NCBI RefSeq assembly: GCF_964340395.1
Contig: NC_135570.1
Coordinates: 13,375,322-13,405,321 of the forward strand
Origin: Glandiceps talaboti
Lineage: Eukaryota > Hemichordata > Enteropneusta > Spengelidae
DNA length: 30,000 bases
Direction: 5' to 3'
This document shows positions 1-9,968 of this stretch, in pieces; position 1 is the stretch's first letter; each line of letters begins with the position of its first letter. The position numbers and the translations under genes were made by a program. The notes under the pieces were generated by a model. The model saw only the letters and a list, made by a program, of their open reading frames with translations. It had not been told where the DNA came from and did no database searches.

Positions 1-890
1 TCATTCGTGGTGGTTACTAAACAGCGACAGTGCGATTAAATCCACGGGTGTTACCATGGCAACAATTCAATCAGTACATTTATTCGTCATTAATAGCCCA
101 GCCTATTAATTATACGCTGTTTTGTTTCTTGGGGCAACTATACAAGTAACTGCCACTCAAATTTGACAAGTTTGGATAAAATATACGGAAAGCTATCACC
201 TAAGTTTAGTGGCTTATATTCGTTCTTCCCTTTTTTTTTGTATATCGTATGTTTGAGAATTTCAATTTTCATATGCAATTTAATTAAATTGAAAAAAATA
301 CAATGCTTCAGTATATTTATAGATCATATGCGAATAAAGGATCGGCACAGGTGTACGAACATGTACATACAATTGTTATTGTTATCAGAAAAAACCTCCA
401 ACTTGTGTAAATATTATGTGAAGAAAATTTAAATTACATAACAAAACCAAAACATATTTAATCTATAAAAGTATGAACTATACCTCCTTTGCGTATTATT
501 ATAATAATATCTTCGATATTGATGTATGATTTACCTGCCCGCGGGGTTAATATTTCGGATATTGAAAAGAAAAAAAAATGAGATAAAGACGGGATGTAGC
601 GACGGATATACAATTAGTCTATGTATGCTTAACGTATCTGGCATCACTCGGTCTATTATAGCCTTTCGTTTAAAGTACTGTCAGCGTAGATAGGTGTTGT
701 CGTTTACAATTAACCCGAAGGCTGCTGCCAGTGAAATTACCCGCCTTAATTTTGGCGCGAAAATATGATTCTGGTACTGTGATATTAGTAAAAACATCAA
801 ATGTTTGTAGACGGGGTATTAAATAGAGACAGACTGTGAGACTCATGAATATACTAAAAAAATCTACTAAAGTTAACCTGATAAAGAACG
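1..890. other. Non-coding stretch, no gene seen
   Basis: AT-rich sequence with only short open frames of the kind expected by chance. The open frames at 163-432 (+) and 670-927 (-) have no splice sites, start context or protein features that support them. I see no RNA gene or transposon end before the repeat that begins near 893. Confidence 0.5.
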
Positions 891-892
891 TC

Positions 893-1245
893 GTCGTCTG
901 ACTCGACAAAAAACGTTCGTCTAACATTGCTACATTTTATTGTCTCGTTTGACAAAATTGTCACAAACATTGTTACATTTTCTTTGCATTAACTATCTTA
1001 AAGTGATCGGCGCCATTGAAAGATTAAAATGTAACAATTGCGTGTATGCTTTTGCCAAGCCAGTTGATAAAATGTGGCAATTTTTAGTATTTTTTGTCTC
1101 TCTTTACATAGATGATACATTGTAGCAGTTAGCACGATTTCGTCGAGCCTGACCATGAAATCACAGTGTAGAAGCAGTTCAGAGTTAATGTGAGCCAGTA
1201 GACAAAATGTAGCAATATAAGAAAGAGTTGAGCCAGACAACTTAT
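893..1245. repeat. Foldback minisatellite element, rearranged copy
   Basis: This region holds diverged units of the same ~42-bp repeat as the array at 13281-13790. The shared core is GCTACATTTTATCGTCTGGC or its complement. Two to three units read forward from about 900 to 990, then about five read in reverse from about 1020 to 1245, spaced roughly 42-47 bp. The left end (GTCGTCTGACTCGAC near 899) is the inverse of the right end (GAGTTGAGCCAGAC near 1228-1241). The terminal unit is therefore again inverted, as in the 13-kb copy. No coding capacity is evident. A non-autonomous DNA element or minisatellite-bearing foldback element is the likely class. This is inference from structure only. Confidence 0.5.
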
Positions 1246-1260
1246 AATCTAAATGGCTTC

Positions 1261-1477
1261 TATTATACCATGCGTGAGCCAAGTTGAACAAAAAAATATG
1301 AAATATATACTCTGGTCGTTTTCTACGTTATACGTAACGACAATGCGCGTCTATGTCACGACAACGCGTGTCTACGTCACTGGTTCTGCTGTGTTCGAAA
1401 TATGAGCCAAAACGTTCAAAATTGCTCGTCTAGCGACTCGTAGTGATAAAAGCCCCCTTAGGTCACTCGTGATTTCC
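1261..1477 (+). repeat. Dispersed repeat copy A with CRE-like words
   Basis: This segment matches 27109-27353 in the same orientation. Shared landmarks in order are TATTATACC, GAAATATATACTCTGGTCGT (GGAATATATACTCTGGTCGT in copy B), CGCGTCTATGTCACGAC, CTGCTGTGTTCGAAATATGA, AAAACGTTCAAAA and CCCTTAGGTCACTCGT. A short internal tandem unit of about 21 bp carries TACGTCAC or TATGTCAC words. Compared with copy B it has extra sequence around TACGTTATACGTAAC and lacks about 30-40 bp after AAAACGTTCAAAA. It abuts the foldback copy that ends near 1245. Its class (SINE, MITE or other) is unknown. Confidence 0.7.
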
Positions 1478-1479
1478 TT

Positions 1480-4400
1480 GGCTGAAGGAATAAAAATATT
1501 GGGGAATGACATCTAGTTATACAATGTATATATACGAAATATGTCTGTTTCGTCATCGATTTTTGTAGGAAATTTTTTTGACGACATCATTAATTTTGCA
1601 AAAATATAATGTGTTCTCAGTCAAAAGGTTGTCTGCATTTAATCCCTAAAACTCAATACTCTTTTGTAAGTCACAGCATTTTGCCATTGATTTTGTGAAT
1701 TTAGAGAAGGATATTTCATTTGTCTCTTAGAGTAAGAGGTTATTTTATTCAAGGTTAATCTAATTATATGATTACTAGTATGTAGAAAAAATTAGACCGA
1801 TAAATTGTGCATAATTCGAACCAGCTTTGAAATATTGGAAGGCGTGTATGGGTGTGTCATCGTTTTTTTTGGACAAATATCGTGTATTACGGGTTGTGTT
1901 TTGGTAACTCAGTACACGTACAGTGGATGTAAATGCGTAATATCATGGGACAGAAGGGTTTTAGTTGCGCTCTACTTCGCTGCTTATTCCGTTAACTCAA
2001 AGAAGGCATATTTTACTCGCGGGAAACACCTCGGTCACGTAAGCCGTAGTTGGGCTGACACGGGCCGGGAAAATGTGCGGGAGGCACGCACGATTAACTA
2101 CGTTCTGTTCAAGCAGGAAAGCATAAAGAAAGTGTGTGTCCTCGCTTCAAGTTCACAACACGGTCAAGGTTGATGAACCGCTAAGCATGTAACGACCACT
2201 ATTTTTTCTTAGTTGTTTTCAGTTTACTTAAAAAAGAGAAGAAAATTGAATAAACGAGGCATATCACATCATCATCATACACTAGTTTTTTATTTATTGC
2301 AAATCAAAATTATTGAATATTAATCGAGGCGAACTAAGACGATCACATTACGGTGGAGAGAGGCCAGTGACCTACCAAAAAATGTTCAAAAAATTAAAAT
2401 GTAGCTTGAAATTCTTGCAAAATGTATCAAATATATATATAACAATCTCTCTCCTTTCCAATTTTATACAGTACAAGAAATAACTCTCAACAAGATCAGA
2501 ATAATTTATATTTTCATTAAATAAACCAATTTCGACCCAAATTAATGCAAAAGAGTCTTAAAATTGGTGACAAATTACAATAAAGTAAAAATAAAATCGT
2601 TCCTAGAACACTGATTACATTTGTAATGAATAAGGGGACAACCTGTACAGTCATGCGTAAAGCTACGTCCGTTAGCGTTTCAAAATGGAAATAACATTCA
2701 AGATCTTAGTGCTATTTATAACATCCCTCCAAGTCGTTGCGATTTGTAGTAAGTTTCAAAGCCTTGAAAAGCCAAGCAAAACAATGTAAACATAAACAAC
2801 AATAACAACAACTAGTAATTCAAAGAAAATTGCAAAAAAATGAAAAAAAATAAATACAGAAATTAAATTGTTAACGATACTCTCTGAAATATTATGCTGA
2901 GACGGAAGCAAAAATTTGTAATCCATGAAATCACAAGCTTTCAACTTTTGTGTCCTACCCCGAAGGTACAGATGGCGGAAACTCAAGCTCGTGTTAGCTC
3001 GCGATAACGTCTCGGGTAGCCATGACGACTAGAATGTCATACCTGATAACGGGATGCATGTCGCGGAGACGACACTTCCATGGAGTGATTTCGTAGGATG
3101 TGAAAAACACCTTCTGTCGAACAAAGAGTTCTTCTTGAAGCTGAAGGGATTCTGACCTTCATGTTTAACACTTTAGTACTTCTTGAAATGCTATGACGCG
3201 AAAAACACCAGAAAAACGTAAACACACTAAAGGAAGCAGTGCACCCTTCATTGTATATTGTCAGAGCAAACCAAGGACTCAACAGCTATACCCTATTATG
3301 TATACAAATCGTCACCAAACCGTTACTCAGATTTGACTGTATGTCGGCTGTAACGTCTTATTTCATGGTCACATATTTCAGAATGTTAATTCGGCAATTT
3401 TTTTCACATTCACAATCTGGAATGTAAAATTCCAAATTCATTTCAAATTGAATAAATATATTTAGTGTATGTAAATAGGGGTTAAGTTACAATTTATAAT
3501 TTCAGATAAAAAGGTACTGTTGCACACAATTTCCAAATTCTCGCAACCCTTAGCATGTGTTTGTACCGTTGCCGCAAAAAGGTATATGGTTTTACGACGA
3601 TGGGTTTCCTGTTTACGGCACCTTCGTAAAGTAAGTGCATCGTAGGTACGTTCTCAGCCGAAGGGTATTAAGTAATGATCGAAAGGTGGGAATTGGTCAA
3701 CATTAACACGTGCAACACAGATTACCTTCCCAATCTATTTTATGGTACGAGATATTCTTTTTGCGTCAGTGGCGTTGTTTCGACATACTACCGTAATCAT
3801 GGTAAAATATTTTCGCAATCAAGCAAAGTATCGCAGTTCTAGTTCCCTATATTTTTTCCAGTGGTTACGTGATTGATTGATAGTAAATTCGTATCCTAAT
3901 GAATCACTGTGAGAGACGGAATTCATGAACACGAAACAGTCACCAAGGTTACTTTCAACGATAAATCTTTACATAATAATAACAAATTTAAGATTGTGAT
4001 TGCTGATTGCGGAAAATAATTTCGAAAATCTGACATTTTATTTCCATCAATCTGGTCTCCGTTGATGCTGCGCACGTATATTTATAACGAACTGCAGCAA
4101 CGTGAGCTCGAAATCAATCCAGGTAATTCAGATAGTCATTTCCCGAAACATCTAATAACTGACTTCTGTTCCTGAGGACATTACGCTGGATATGCTTGGA
4201 TGAACGTCTGGGTGTCTCGTCAGTCCAAATTACAAACGTGCATAATGAAAGCAAACGTCATGCCGTCCACTCACAGGAAATATGCCTAACTTCGGACACT
4301 ATCGGGTGATGGAGTAATCGCTTCCCGCCTAAATTACCAAGATAATTGCGGTGGCAGTCGGATCGAAGAAACCACTGGGCATTATCTCAAACAAAATCCT

Positions 4401-5210
4401 AATTACATTTTCGCCAGAACATAATATAAACAATTGAAAGCCTACCCCGATAACGTAATCACATATCTCATATTCTGACTCCATATACTGGACAAAAAAA
4501 AATCGAATTCGTTTTTTGCAAGACTCTAATTACTATAACTGTTTCGGATATTGACTTTTCGTGTGTTGCTATTATTTTAATTGAAAGACATAACGTTCGT
4601 GGCAATCTATAAAAAAAATGACATTTTATGTCAGTGACCACAATAACCGTGCAATGCTTTGACGAAGCTGTACACTTTAAAGAAATTCATCAATACACAT
4701 GTACACGTAAAGAATTGTATATGAAAGATGCATTGACTCCGTCAGGAAATCGACATCTCTGTAATACATCACTAAGAATGACGTAATGTTCTATTTATAG
4801 TTCACTGACATTTCACCAGTCCTGTCTGAGAACACGGTGATATTCCCGCAGTTTAGAAAAGCAGATTATCCCATAGTGGTCTCTACGGGCCGATCGTATA
4901 TGTATCGTTTATTCTATTCCAGGAGAATGCTAATTAATTGACCGTGTATGGTATATTTCTCTATAAAAATGTCCATGAAAATAAATAGGTCAGACGAGTG
5001 AAATGTACACCATCAACGGTACAGACTCGTCTACAAAATACCTTTACATGTACTCTTGTGAATGACATCAGTCGTGCGTTTTGAAAACGCCCATGTTTAT
5101 CATTTTGGCAAAATAATTGCAATCGCTGTACAAAATATACCGATATTTCAATAATTTACAATATAAAACGGTCTTATTCTGAAGTAAATAATTATTGTAT
5201 TGAGTTCAGT
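1480..5210. other. Long non-coding stretch
   Basis: No convincing gene is visible. An open frame at 1805-2173 (+, 122 codons) and smaller ones up to 3427 are within chance expectation for AT-rich DNA and carry no supporting signals. From about 3430 to 5375 there is almost no open frame longer than 60 codons. The part before the candidate plus-strand poly(A) site at 5218 could be a long 3' UTR or plain intergenic DNA. A CRE-like TGACGTAATG occurs at about 4779. Confidence 0.4.
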
Positions 5211-5217
5211 TTGCCCA

Positions 5218-5260
5218 AATAAAGCGAACGATGTAGGTTTGTATGACTTGTATCGTTTTT
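5218..5260 (+). terminator. Candidate plus-strand poly(A) site
   Basis: AATAAA at 5218-5223 is followed by a GT-rich tract (GTAGGTTTGTATGACTTGTA) about 10-35 bp downstream, the usual arrangement of a metazoan cleavage and polyadenylation site. No plus-strand coding exon is visible upstream in the window, so it could serve a long 3' UTR or be a chance match. Confidence 0.25.
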
Positions 5261-5263
5261 AAT
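5258..5263 (-). terminator. Candidate poly(A) signal ATTAAA for the minus-strand gene
   Basis: ATTAAA on the minus strand lies about 112 nt past the stop codon of the 5376-5867 exon. ATTAAA is the commonest variant of AATAAA. It interleaves with the plus-strand candidate site, so the two would give convergent, overlapping transcript ends. Confidence 0.25.
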
Positions 5264-5375
5264 AGTCTGGGGGTGGCCGCTACGTGGAGAATGTGAGTTT
5301 ACACGAGTCGTGAAATTGACATAGTGGCTGTCTAGTCTGTTTCATACTGAAATTGATGACAGCTAGTCTGAATGT

Positions 5376-5867
5376 CTATTTTCTCTGAATCATTGCGAAA
5401 TGGGTCAGCTGCATTTCACCCGAACGCTTGTTTCCCCTCTCTAACGTTCCCGTCAATAGATAACCTTCCTGGAAATCTTGTTTCGTAACATGCGACGTAA
5501 GTACAAGCTCGAAGTCGGGCATTTTGCTATTTTTGAAGTGCCCAGTGATAAACATAAGTCCGTTTCCGTCGTCGTAAATCCTTGCCTTCGTTGACCGTTT
5601 TTTACCAGCACAGACCTCAATGATCTTACATCGGGAGCGACTCCACCATTTTGTCTTCAAAGTCCAATACACGTGCATCGCAGACGCCGCCCATCCCTCA
5701 TAAGGGTAGAGTAAAATTCGTGTCGGACAACCGATCTTGGTGATAAGTTTTCGGCAACAGCCACCGCGATTCTCGTAGTAATACATCTGCACCATGCTAT
5801 GGAATGCCGTGATAGAAAAAAAAGAGGCCCCACAAAAACTGTCAGTGAGTCGTTGAGGGTATGAGAT
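5376..5867 (-). CDS. Terminal coding exon of an unrecognised protein
   Basis: An open frame of 163 codons runs to a TAG at 5376-5378. It begins right after a strong minus-strand splice acceptor (GTGTGTTTTGTTGCAG, AG at 5869-5868), and an in-frame TGA lies a few codons further upstream. Codon choice looks genuinely coding (many GAG, AAG, GAC, ATC and TTC codons). The length is unlikely by chance in DNA this AT-rich. The product has an aromatic and Cys-containing N-terminal part (MYYYENRGGCCRK), a Trp-rich middle (YWTLKTKWWSRSRCK) and a likely beta-rich C-terminal half (ARIYDDGNGLMFITGHF, then GYLLTGTLERG). It has no long hydrophobic segment. I do not recognise the family. A later acceptor (CATTCCATAG, just before the Met at about 5784) is an alternative exon start. 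The proposed first exon is at 6390-6458. Confidence 0.55.
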   Translation of the reverse strand: MSYPQRLTDSFCGASFFSITAFHSMVQMYYYENRGGCCRKLITKIGCPTRILLYPYEGWAASAMHVYWTLKTKWWSRSRCKIIEVCAGKKRSTKARIYDDGNGLMFITGHFKNSKMPDFELVLTSHVTKQDFQEGYLLTGTLERGNKRSGEMQLTHFAMIQRK

Positions 5868-6389
5868 CTGCAACAAAACACACACCAAGATCTGAGCTCA
5901 ATATTTAATACATCGAGTAATTACAATAATCTTAACTAACATCTACTTGGAGCTATGCCATTGAGTTAGAAGCAAAGTTAGACCCCAGGGGCATCAAACA
6001 TGATAGCACACAAAAAAGGGAAATATTAATTTCGGATCACTATAATATATATTTTACAAGAGTGTGGAATTGAATGATATCTCAGCTGCAAAAGTCAGAC
6101 AGACAGCTGTGGATATTTTCACGTCATCACCTTGTCTACATTCAGTGTATAACATCATTTACAGATATGATAGTAAATGCAACGTACAACTCACCTTAAT
6201 GTGGAATAAACAAACCGGTTCGCAATTATAACCTTGTAGTACTTCTAGTATATTGCTGCGCCGTGACTTGCTACATGACTACTACAACCACGGCTCCTCA
6301 TTCACTGATGCAGCGGACGTGTACGCGTCTTCGGTATCGCAAACAGCGGACCCTTCGTTGTCTTCACACCACCACCACGACCACCTTAC

Positions 6390-6458
6390 GTAGCCGCGGC
6401 CTTTACCGACGGTAGATAGATTCACTACTGAGCGCGAACTATTATGAGAATGTAACAT
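6390..6458 (-). CDS. Candidate first coding exon for the 5376-5867 gene
   Basis: On the minus strand an ATG at 6458 is the first Met after an in-frame TAA. It opens 23 codons ending in TAC at 6390, followed directly by GTAAGG, a near-consensus 5' splice site. Splicing to the acceptor at 5868 would remove a 522-nt intron and join codon to codon (phase 0), keeping the frame open. The same frame can also be read unspliced to a TAG at 6282, giving 58 residues with an acidic Trp/Cys-rich C-terminal part, so an unspliced short ORF is an alternative. The exon lies in a local GC-richer, CpG-containing patch. Phase agreement alone has a one-in-three chance. Confidence 0.3.
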
Positions 6459-6555
6459 ATAGTGAACATATATTTACTATATACGAGTACTTGAGAGAGT
6501 CGATCAACCAGCCGTATTGTATTGTCACGTAAAATCCAACCGATGTATTCCCACT

Positions 6556-6640
6556 TTCGATTGGTCGATGTGTTAACAATGACGTAATGGTTATAAATGC
6601 AAAAAACAATCGAGGCTCCTCCCTTTCGCTCACCGTCGTC
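6556..6640 (+). promoter_or_regulatory. Promoter-like cluster: CCAAT, CRE-like and TATA motifs
   Basis: In order: ATTGG (inverted CCAAT) at about 6560, TGACGTAA (ATF/CREB-like) near 6580, TATAAA at 6592-6597, then a pyrimidine-rich patch with CTCACC about 30-35 bp further on that could hold the start site. Spacing fits a plus-strand RNA polymerase II core promoter. The elements also lie just upstream of the minus-strand first-exon candidate, so it could act in both directions. No clear plus-strand coding exon follows. Confidence 0.35.
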
Positions 6641-6759
6641 ACCTCTTAGCAAGGGACATGTACCGAGCTGTCAGTACAGTCACACTGCATTTCTCATTCA
6701 CGGGTTACCGGCACATATGTAGCGGTGCGTACAAGGAACAGCAGAGGGTAGGCGTTACC

Positions 6760-6819
6760 ATGGCTGCGGAGGCTTTGATTGGCTGGGGGATCAAGAATGT
6801 CACTTTTCACTATAAATGA
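6760..6819 (+). CDS. Short ORF with near-ideal start context
   Basis: ACCATGG gives a textbook Kozak context, and the ORF encodes 19 residues (MAAEALIGWGIKNVTFHYK) before TGA. It lies about 130 bp downstream of the predicted start site of the 6592 TATA promoter, so it could be an upstream ORF or a microprotein. The Ala/Glu start is typical of real protein N-termini, but no splice donor is seen inside it. It overlaps an ATTGG box and a TATAAATG, so it could also be pure regulatory DNA. Confidence 0.2.
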   Translation: MAAEALIGWGIKNVTFHYK

Positions 6820-6990
6820 GATCTCGCCCGAGAATCGACGAGACACTCACGGAATAGCGAAACGATCTGTTCAGGTGCCAGTGTTTTGTTTTTTGGCGGT
6901 ATATTATATATTCTCCTCACACAACACACTTTTACGGCGCTTCCAATGTATTTTTGGAGATGCAAGCTTCAAGTCCCCGTATAAATGCAT
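6771..6990 (+). promoter_or_regulatory. Second promoter-like zone with TATAAATG boxes
   Basis: ATTGG at 6778-6782 precedes TATAAA at 6811-6816, and a further TATAAA is at 6980-6985. Both TATA boxes read TATAAATG, as does the box at 6592. The zone is richer in G, C and CpG than its flanks. An open frame from 6779 to 7075 begins at a TTG directly after a stop and has no convincing start, so I do not call it a gene. Confidence 0.25.
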
Positions 6991-7099
6991 TTTAAAATAC
7001 TCCCCCGCGGGCAATTTCTTGCACCTCGGGGAAAAGGTTGTACGGATGCAAGATGAACCCGAGTGCTTGTTTTGATGGCCGAGAGACGGCACGGGCGTC

Positions 7100-8990
7100 G
7101 ATCAGTTAACCGTTTATGACAGCCGTACGAATTAATAAAAAAATGATGATATGATGAACTCTTATGGAATGTGATGGCATGTATCAGTCTGAAAAAAATA
7201 TGGATTCTGATTAATGTAGTCGATACTCGGTTACATGTTTATCTGGAGTCTGCATTCATATGACAAACGTTGGTATGAGGCCGCCTGATATTGTCATCGT
7301 ATTGATTGCAAAGTTTCATACTTTGGAACTCTGCTTTTATTTGAAACAAGAGAAAGACAAACTCAGCAATGACACAGCGTCTGCAAACTCTTACAATTTG
7401 TGTTTAGTTTTAGCGGTACGTAAAGCCAGCAAACCGTAACAGTTTGTACAAAGCCTGAACAGGCGAAACGTTAATCGTAAGTAATAAGAACCCCTGGCCA
7501 TTATACAAAAAAACTAATTAGTTCTATGTTTTACATGGCGGTGTGTAAGAGGAGATCTCTTATACCTCCATGGCTTTACCGACCCGATGAACGTATTGCA
7601 AGATTTTACTTCTACTTTTCATCTATGCAGAGAAAATTTTCAAAATGCTTCATTCGTTTCCAGACTTACAATTCTTTTTTTTTTACCCCTACCGATGCTA
7701 AAACTCAGCCCTTGGCAAGTAAATAATACACCGGATTTGGAGGTGGTGCCAAAATTTCGCAAATGGATTAGCGATCGGGGTGGTAACTGTTGTGTTTTAG
7801 CAAAGAACGTACGTGTTTCACGCCTGCTGCCCACGTACCCCGGAAACAAAAAAATTCTATTATTACGAATAAGTGTCATTTATATCTCGTTAACACACTC
7901 CAATGTTTATGTTAACTATCAATATTTCATGAGGAAATTATGACGCCAGCTTTCACTGCTCAGATTATACAGAGAGGGAGATGAATTATTTACATATTAG
8001 TCAGAAATGGTATTATATATATATGTATATTAATATTTTGATGATGGGATGAAGCAGTGTTGTATGTGTTTTCTACTTGATGAAGCGATTATACAGGTAC
8101 ATACAAGGCATACGAAAAAATTGAAATCTAATGAAAACAAAACAGAACGTTGACATGTATCAAGTAAGCCACTAATTTCACCCAAATATATCTTGTATGC
8201 CGACCAACCAACCAACAAACCAGCCAGCCTGTAGCCTACCTGTAGACTTCGAGGAATTAAATACTACTATAATATTTCGGGTATCCTAACTGATATTTTG
8301 ATTATTTTGGAAGGACGAGCGAAAATTCAAGTCTACAAGAAACAAACAGCAACCAACATAAAGACCAACCAACCGACCAAACAACGACATCCAGCCGCCA
8401 CTGGCATCTCTATCCAATTCATCCGTGCAGTAATTACCTTCTCCATAGCAAAACAAAAAAACAAGCACACAACTTTAATACGTACTGCGTACCAGCGAAG
8501 ACACCATTTCTCAACACACAACATCAATGTCAACAACATCCACAAAACTAGACTGGACTAGTAAACACGTTTACAATCATACTATTAATAAGTTAACGGC
8601 GAAGTAATATTACAACAATGAAATTGACAAATGGTACTTCACTGCCAATTTAAAAGATAATTACATTGCTCACCGAAACTGATTAATTTTATAGACCGTT
8701 AATTACAAACAAGGTGTCGACGACTGTAATTAAAATCTTAAAATAAACAGTTCGCACTGTGCCAAGTACAGAATCTCCGCGAAGCATGACTATGATGGTG
8801 ATGACGTCACATTTCAGATCCTAAGATACGACTTGGCAAATTGAATAACAGTATTTCTGGGGATAGAATAAAAATAGACCTCACTGTTAAGACCAATTAT
8901 AATAAATCGATGTGAGTTAATTACAATTAATGGCGAGTAACGACTGTAGTACATTTCCCACAAACGAGGAATCGATTGGGTGCAAAGTGT
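7100..8990. other. Non-coding stretch
   Basis: No supported gene. Open frames at 7526-7943 (+), 7640-7879 (-) and 8030-8545 (both strands) are short, overlap one another on opposite strands and lack signals. Low-complexity CCAA-rich sequence occurs at about 8200-8225 and 8340-8400. A perfect CRE octamer is at 8802-8809. Confidence 0.4.
8802..8809. promoter_or_regulatory. Perfect palindromic CRE (TGACGTCA)
   Basis: The full ATF/CREB consensus octamer, embedded in GTGATGACGTCACATTT. It lies about 190 bp beyond the 3' end of the minus-strand candidate gene at 8997-9368. Whether it is used is unknown. Confidence 0.35.
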
Positions 8991-8996
8991 ATTCCA

Positions 8997-9368
8997 TCAG
9001 TCGCATACAGCATATGTATAACTTAGTAACTTGGTTGCTATAGTGACTGTGAAAGGTTTATAGTCCAAGCTGCGAATATTAAACGATTTTGAGTTCAAAG
9101 GTAATAGATGGTCTTTGAGGTCACATTTCAAGTTTGAATTTATTGCCAATGCGGGGTTGAGCATACATGTTTGTTGTCGGTGGACTAGCATCCGTGTCCG
9201 TTCGCCAATACGGCAATGCAGTCGTACACAAAACGGAGCTTCGTACATCCATCGCCAACGCGGCCACAGAGGTAAATACAGCATGGCAATTCGTACATCC
9301 TTTCTGTGTGTATCCGTGTCTGGTTTGCCATTACCGAGTCCATTGAAACTATTCAACACTGCCTCCAT
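8997..9368 (-). CDS. Candidate intronless gene, 123-aa product, family unknown
   Basis: An ATG at 9368 has a good context (CACAATGG, A at -3 and G at +4) and opens 123 codons to a TGA at 8997. Codon use looks coding-like. The product begins MEAVLNSFNGLG, has a Trp/Arg-rich middle (LPLWPRWRWMYEAPF) and several Cys, and shows no signal peptide or clear membrane span. A TATA box (TATATATAAG, around 9437-9446) lies about 30 bp before a plausible start site near 9413, and ATTGG occurs between them and the ATG. The frame stays open upstream of the ATG to 9431. I find no obvious poly(A) signal close downstream, and the opposite strand is also open (9115-9399), so a chance frame remains possible. Confidence 0.3.
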   Translation of the reverse strand: MEAVLNSFNGLGNGKPDTDTHRKDVRIAMLYLPLWPRWRWMYEAPFCVRLHCRIGERTRMLVHRQQTCMLNPALAINSNLKCDLKDHLLPLNSKSFNIRSLDYKPFTVTIATKLLSYTYAVCD

Positions 9369-9409
9369 TGTGAATTGTAAAACGCTAGCCAATGAATAAA
9401 AAAGATGTG

Positions 9410-9446
9410 TGTGTGATCTTAGAGCGATCAATTATGCTTATATATA
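9410..9446 (-). promoter_or_regulatory. TATA-type core promoter for the 8997-9368 frame
   Basis: Read on the minus strand, AGTATATATAAGC is followed about 30 bp on by CTAAGATCACAC, a possible initiator, leaving a short leader of about 45 nt to the ATG at 9368. The spacing is right, but TA-rich runs are common in this window. Confidence 0.25.
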
Positions 9447-9666
9447 CTGATGCTGTATGAATGAAGCCAGACGACTATATTGTGAAAATTACAGTTCGAT
9501 TGTATATGTTTCGTTTTGTATGTACAGATTTATATAGCTTATTTTATTTTTGCCTCACCACTTTTGTGTACATTTGTCAATATCATATGGTTATTAGTAT
9601 ATTAGTATTGATATAAATTCATTCACAACTAAATGCATGTGAATATATGTAAAATCTATGAATACA

Positions 9667-9752
9667 TTACATACATACACACATACATACATACATACAT
9701 ACATACATACATACATACATACATACATACATACACACATACATACATACAT
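9667..9752 (+). repeat. (CATA)n microsatellite
   Basis: About 85 bp of tetranucleotide CATA/ACAT repeat with two CACA interruptions. It is non-coding; the open frame across it is a period-4 artefact. Confidence 0.95.
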
Positions 9753-9845
9753 TTCAGTGATATACTTAATATTTTCAAGACATTGTAAACATCAGTGTTT
9801 CAGTTGGTATATTTTCTTGCCAATGTCACTTCTTGTGTACACGGC

Positions 9846-9915
9846 TAAATAAATAATAAAATAAATAAAATAAATAAATACATACATACATACATACATA
9901 CATACATACATACAT

Positions 9916-9968
<53 letters not shown>

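Noticed and set aside
1805-2173. 122-codon plus-strand open frame
   Set aside because: About one frame of this length is expected by chance in 30 kb of AT-rich DNA. It has no good start context, splice sites or domain features.
4991-5033. Small inverted repeat AGACGAGT ... ACTCGTCT
   Set aside because: Eight-bp arms with a long loop are common by chance.
7587-7943. 118-codon plus-strand open frame
   Set aside because: Overlaps other open frames on both strands, with composition like translated non-coding DNA and no supporting signals.
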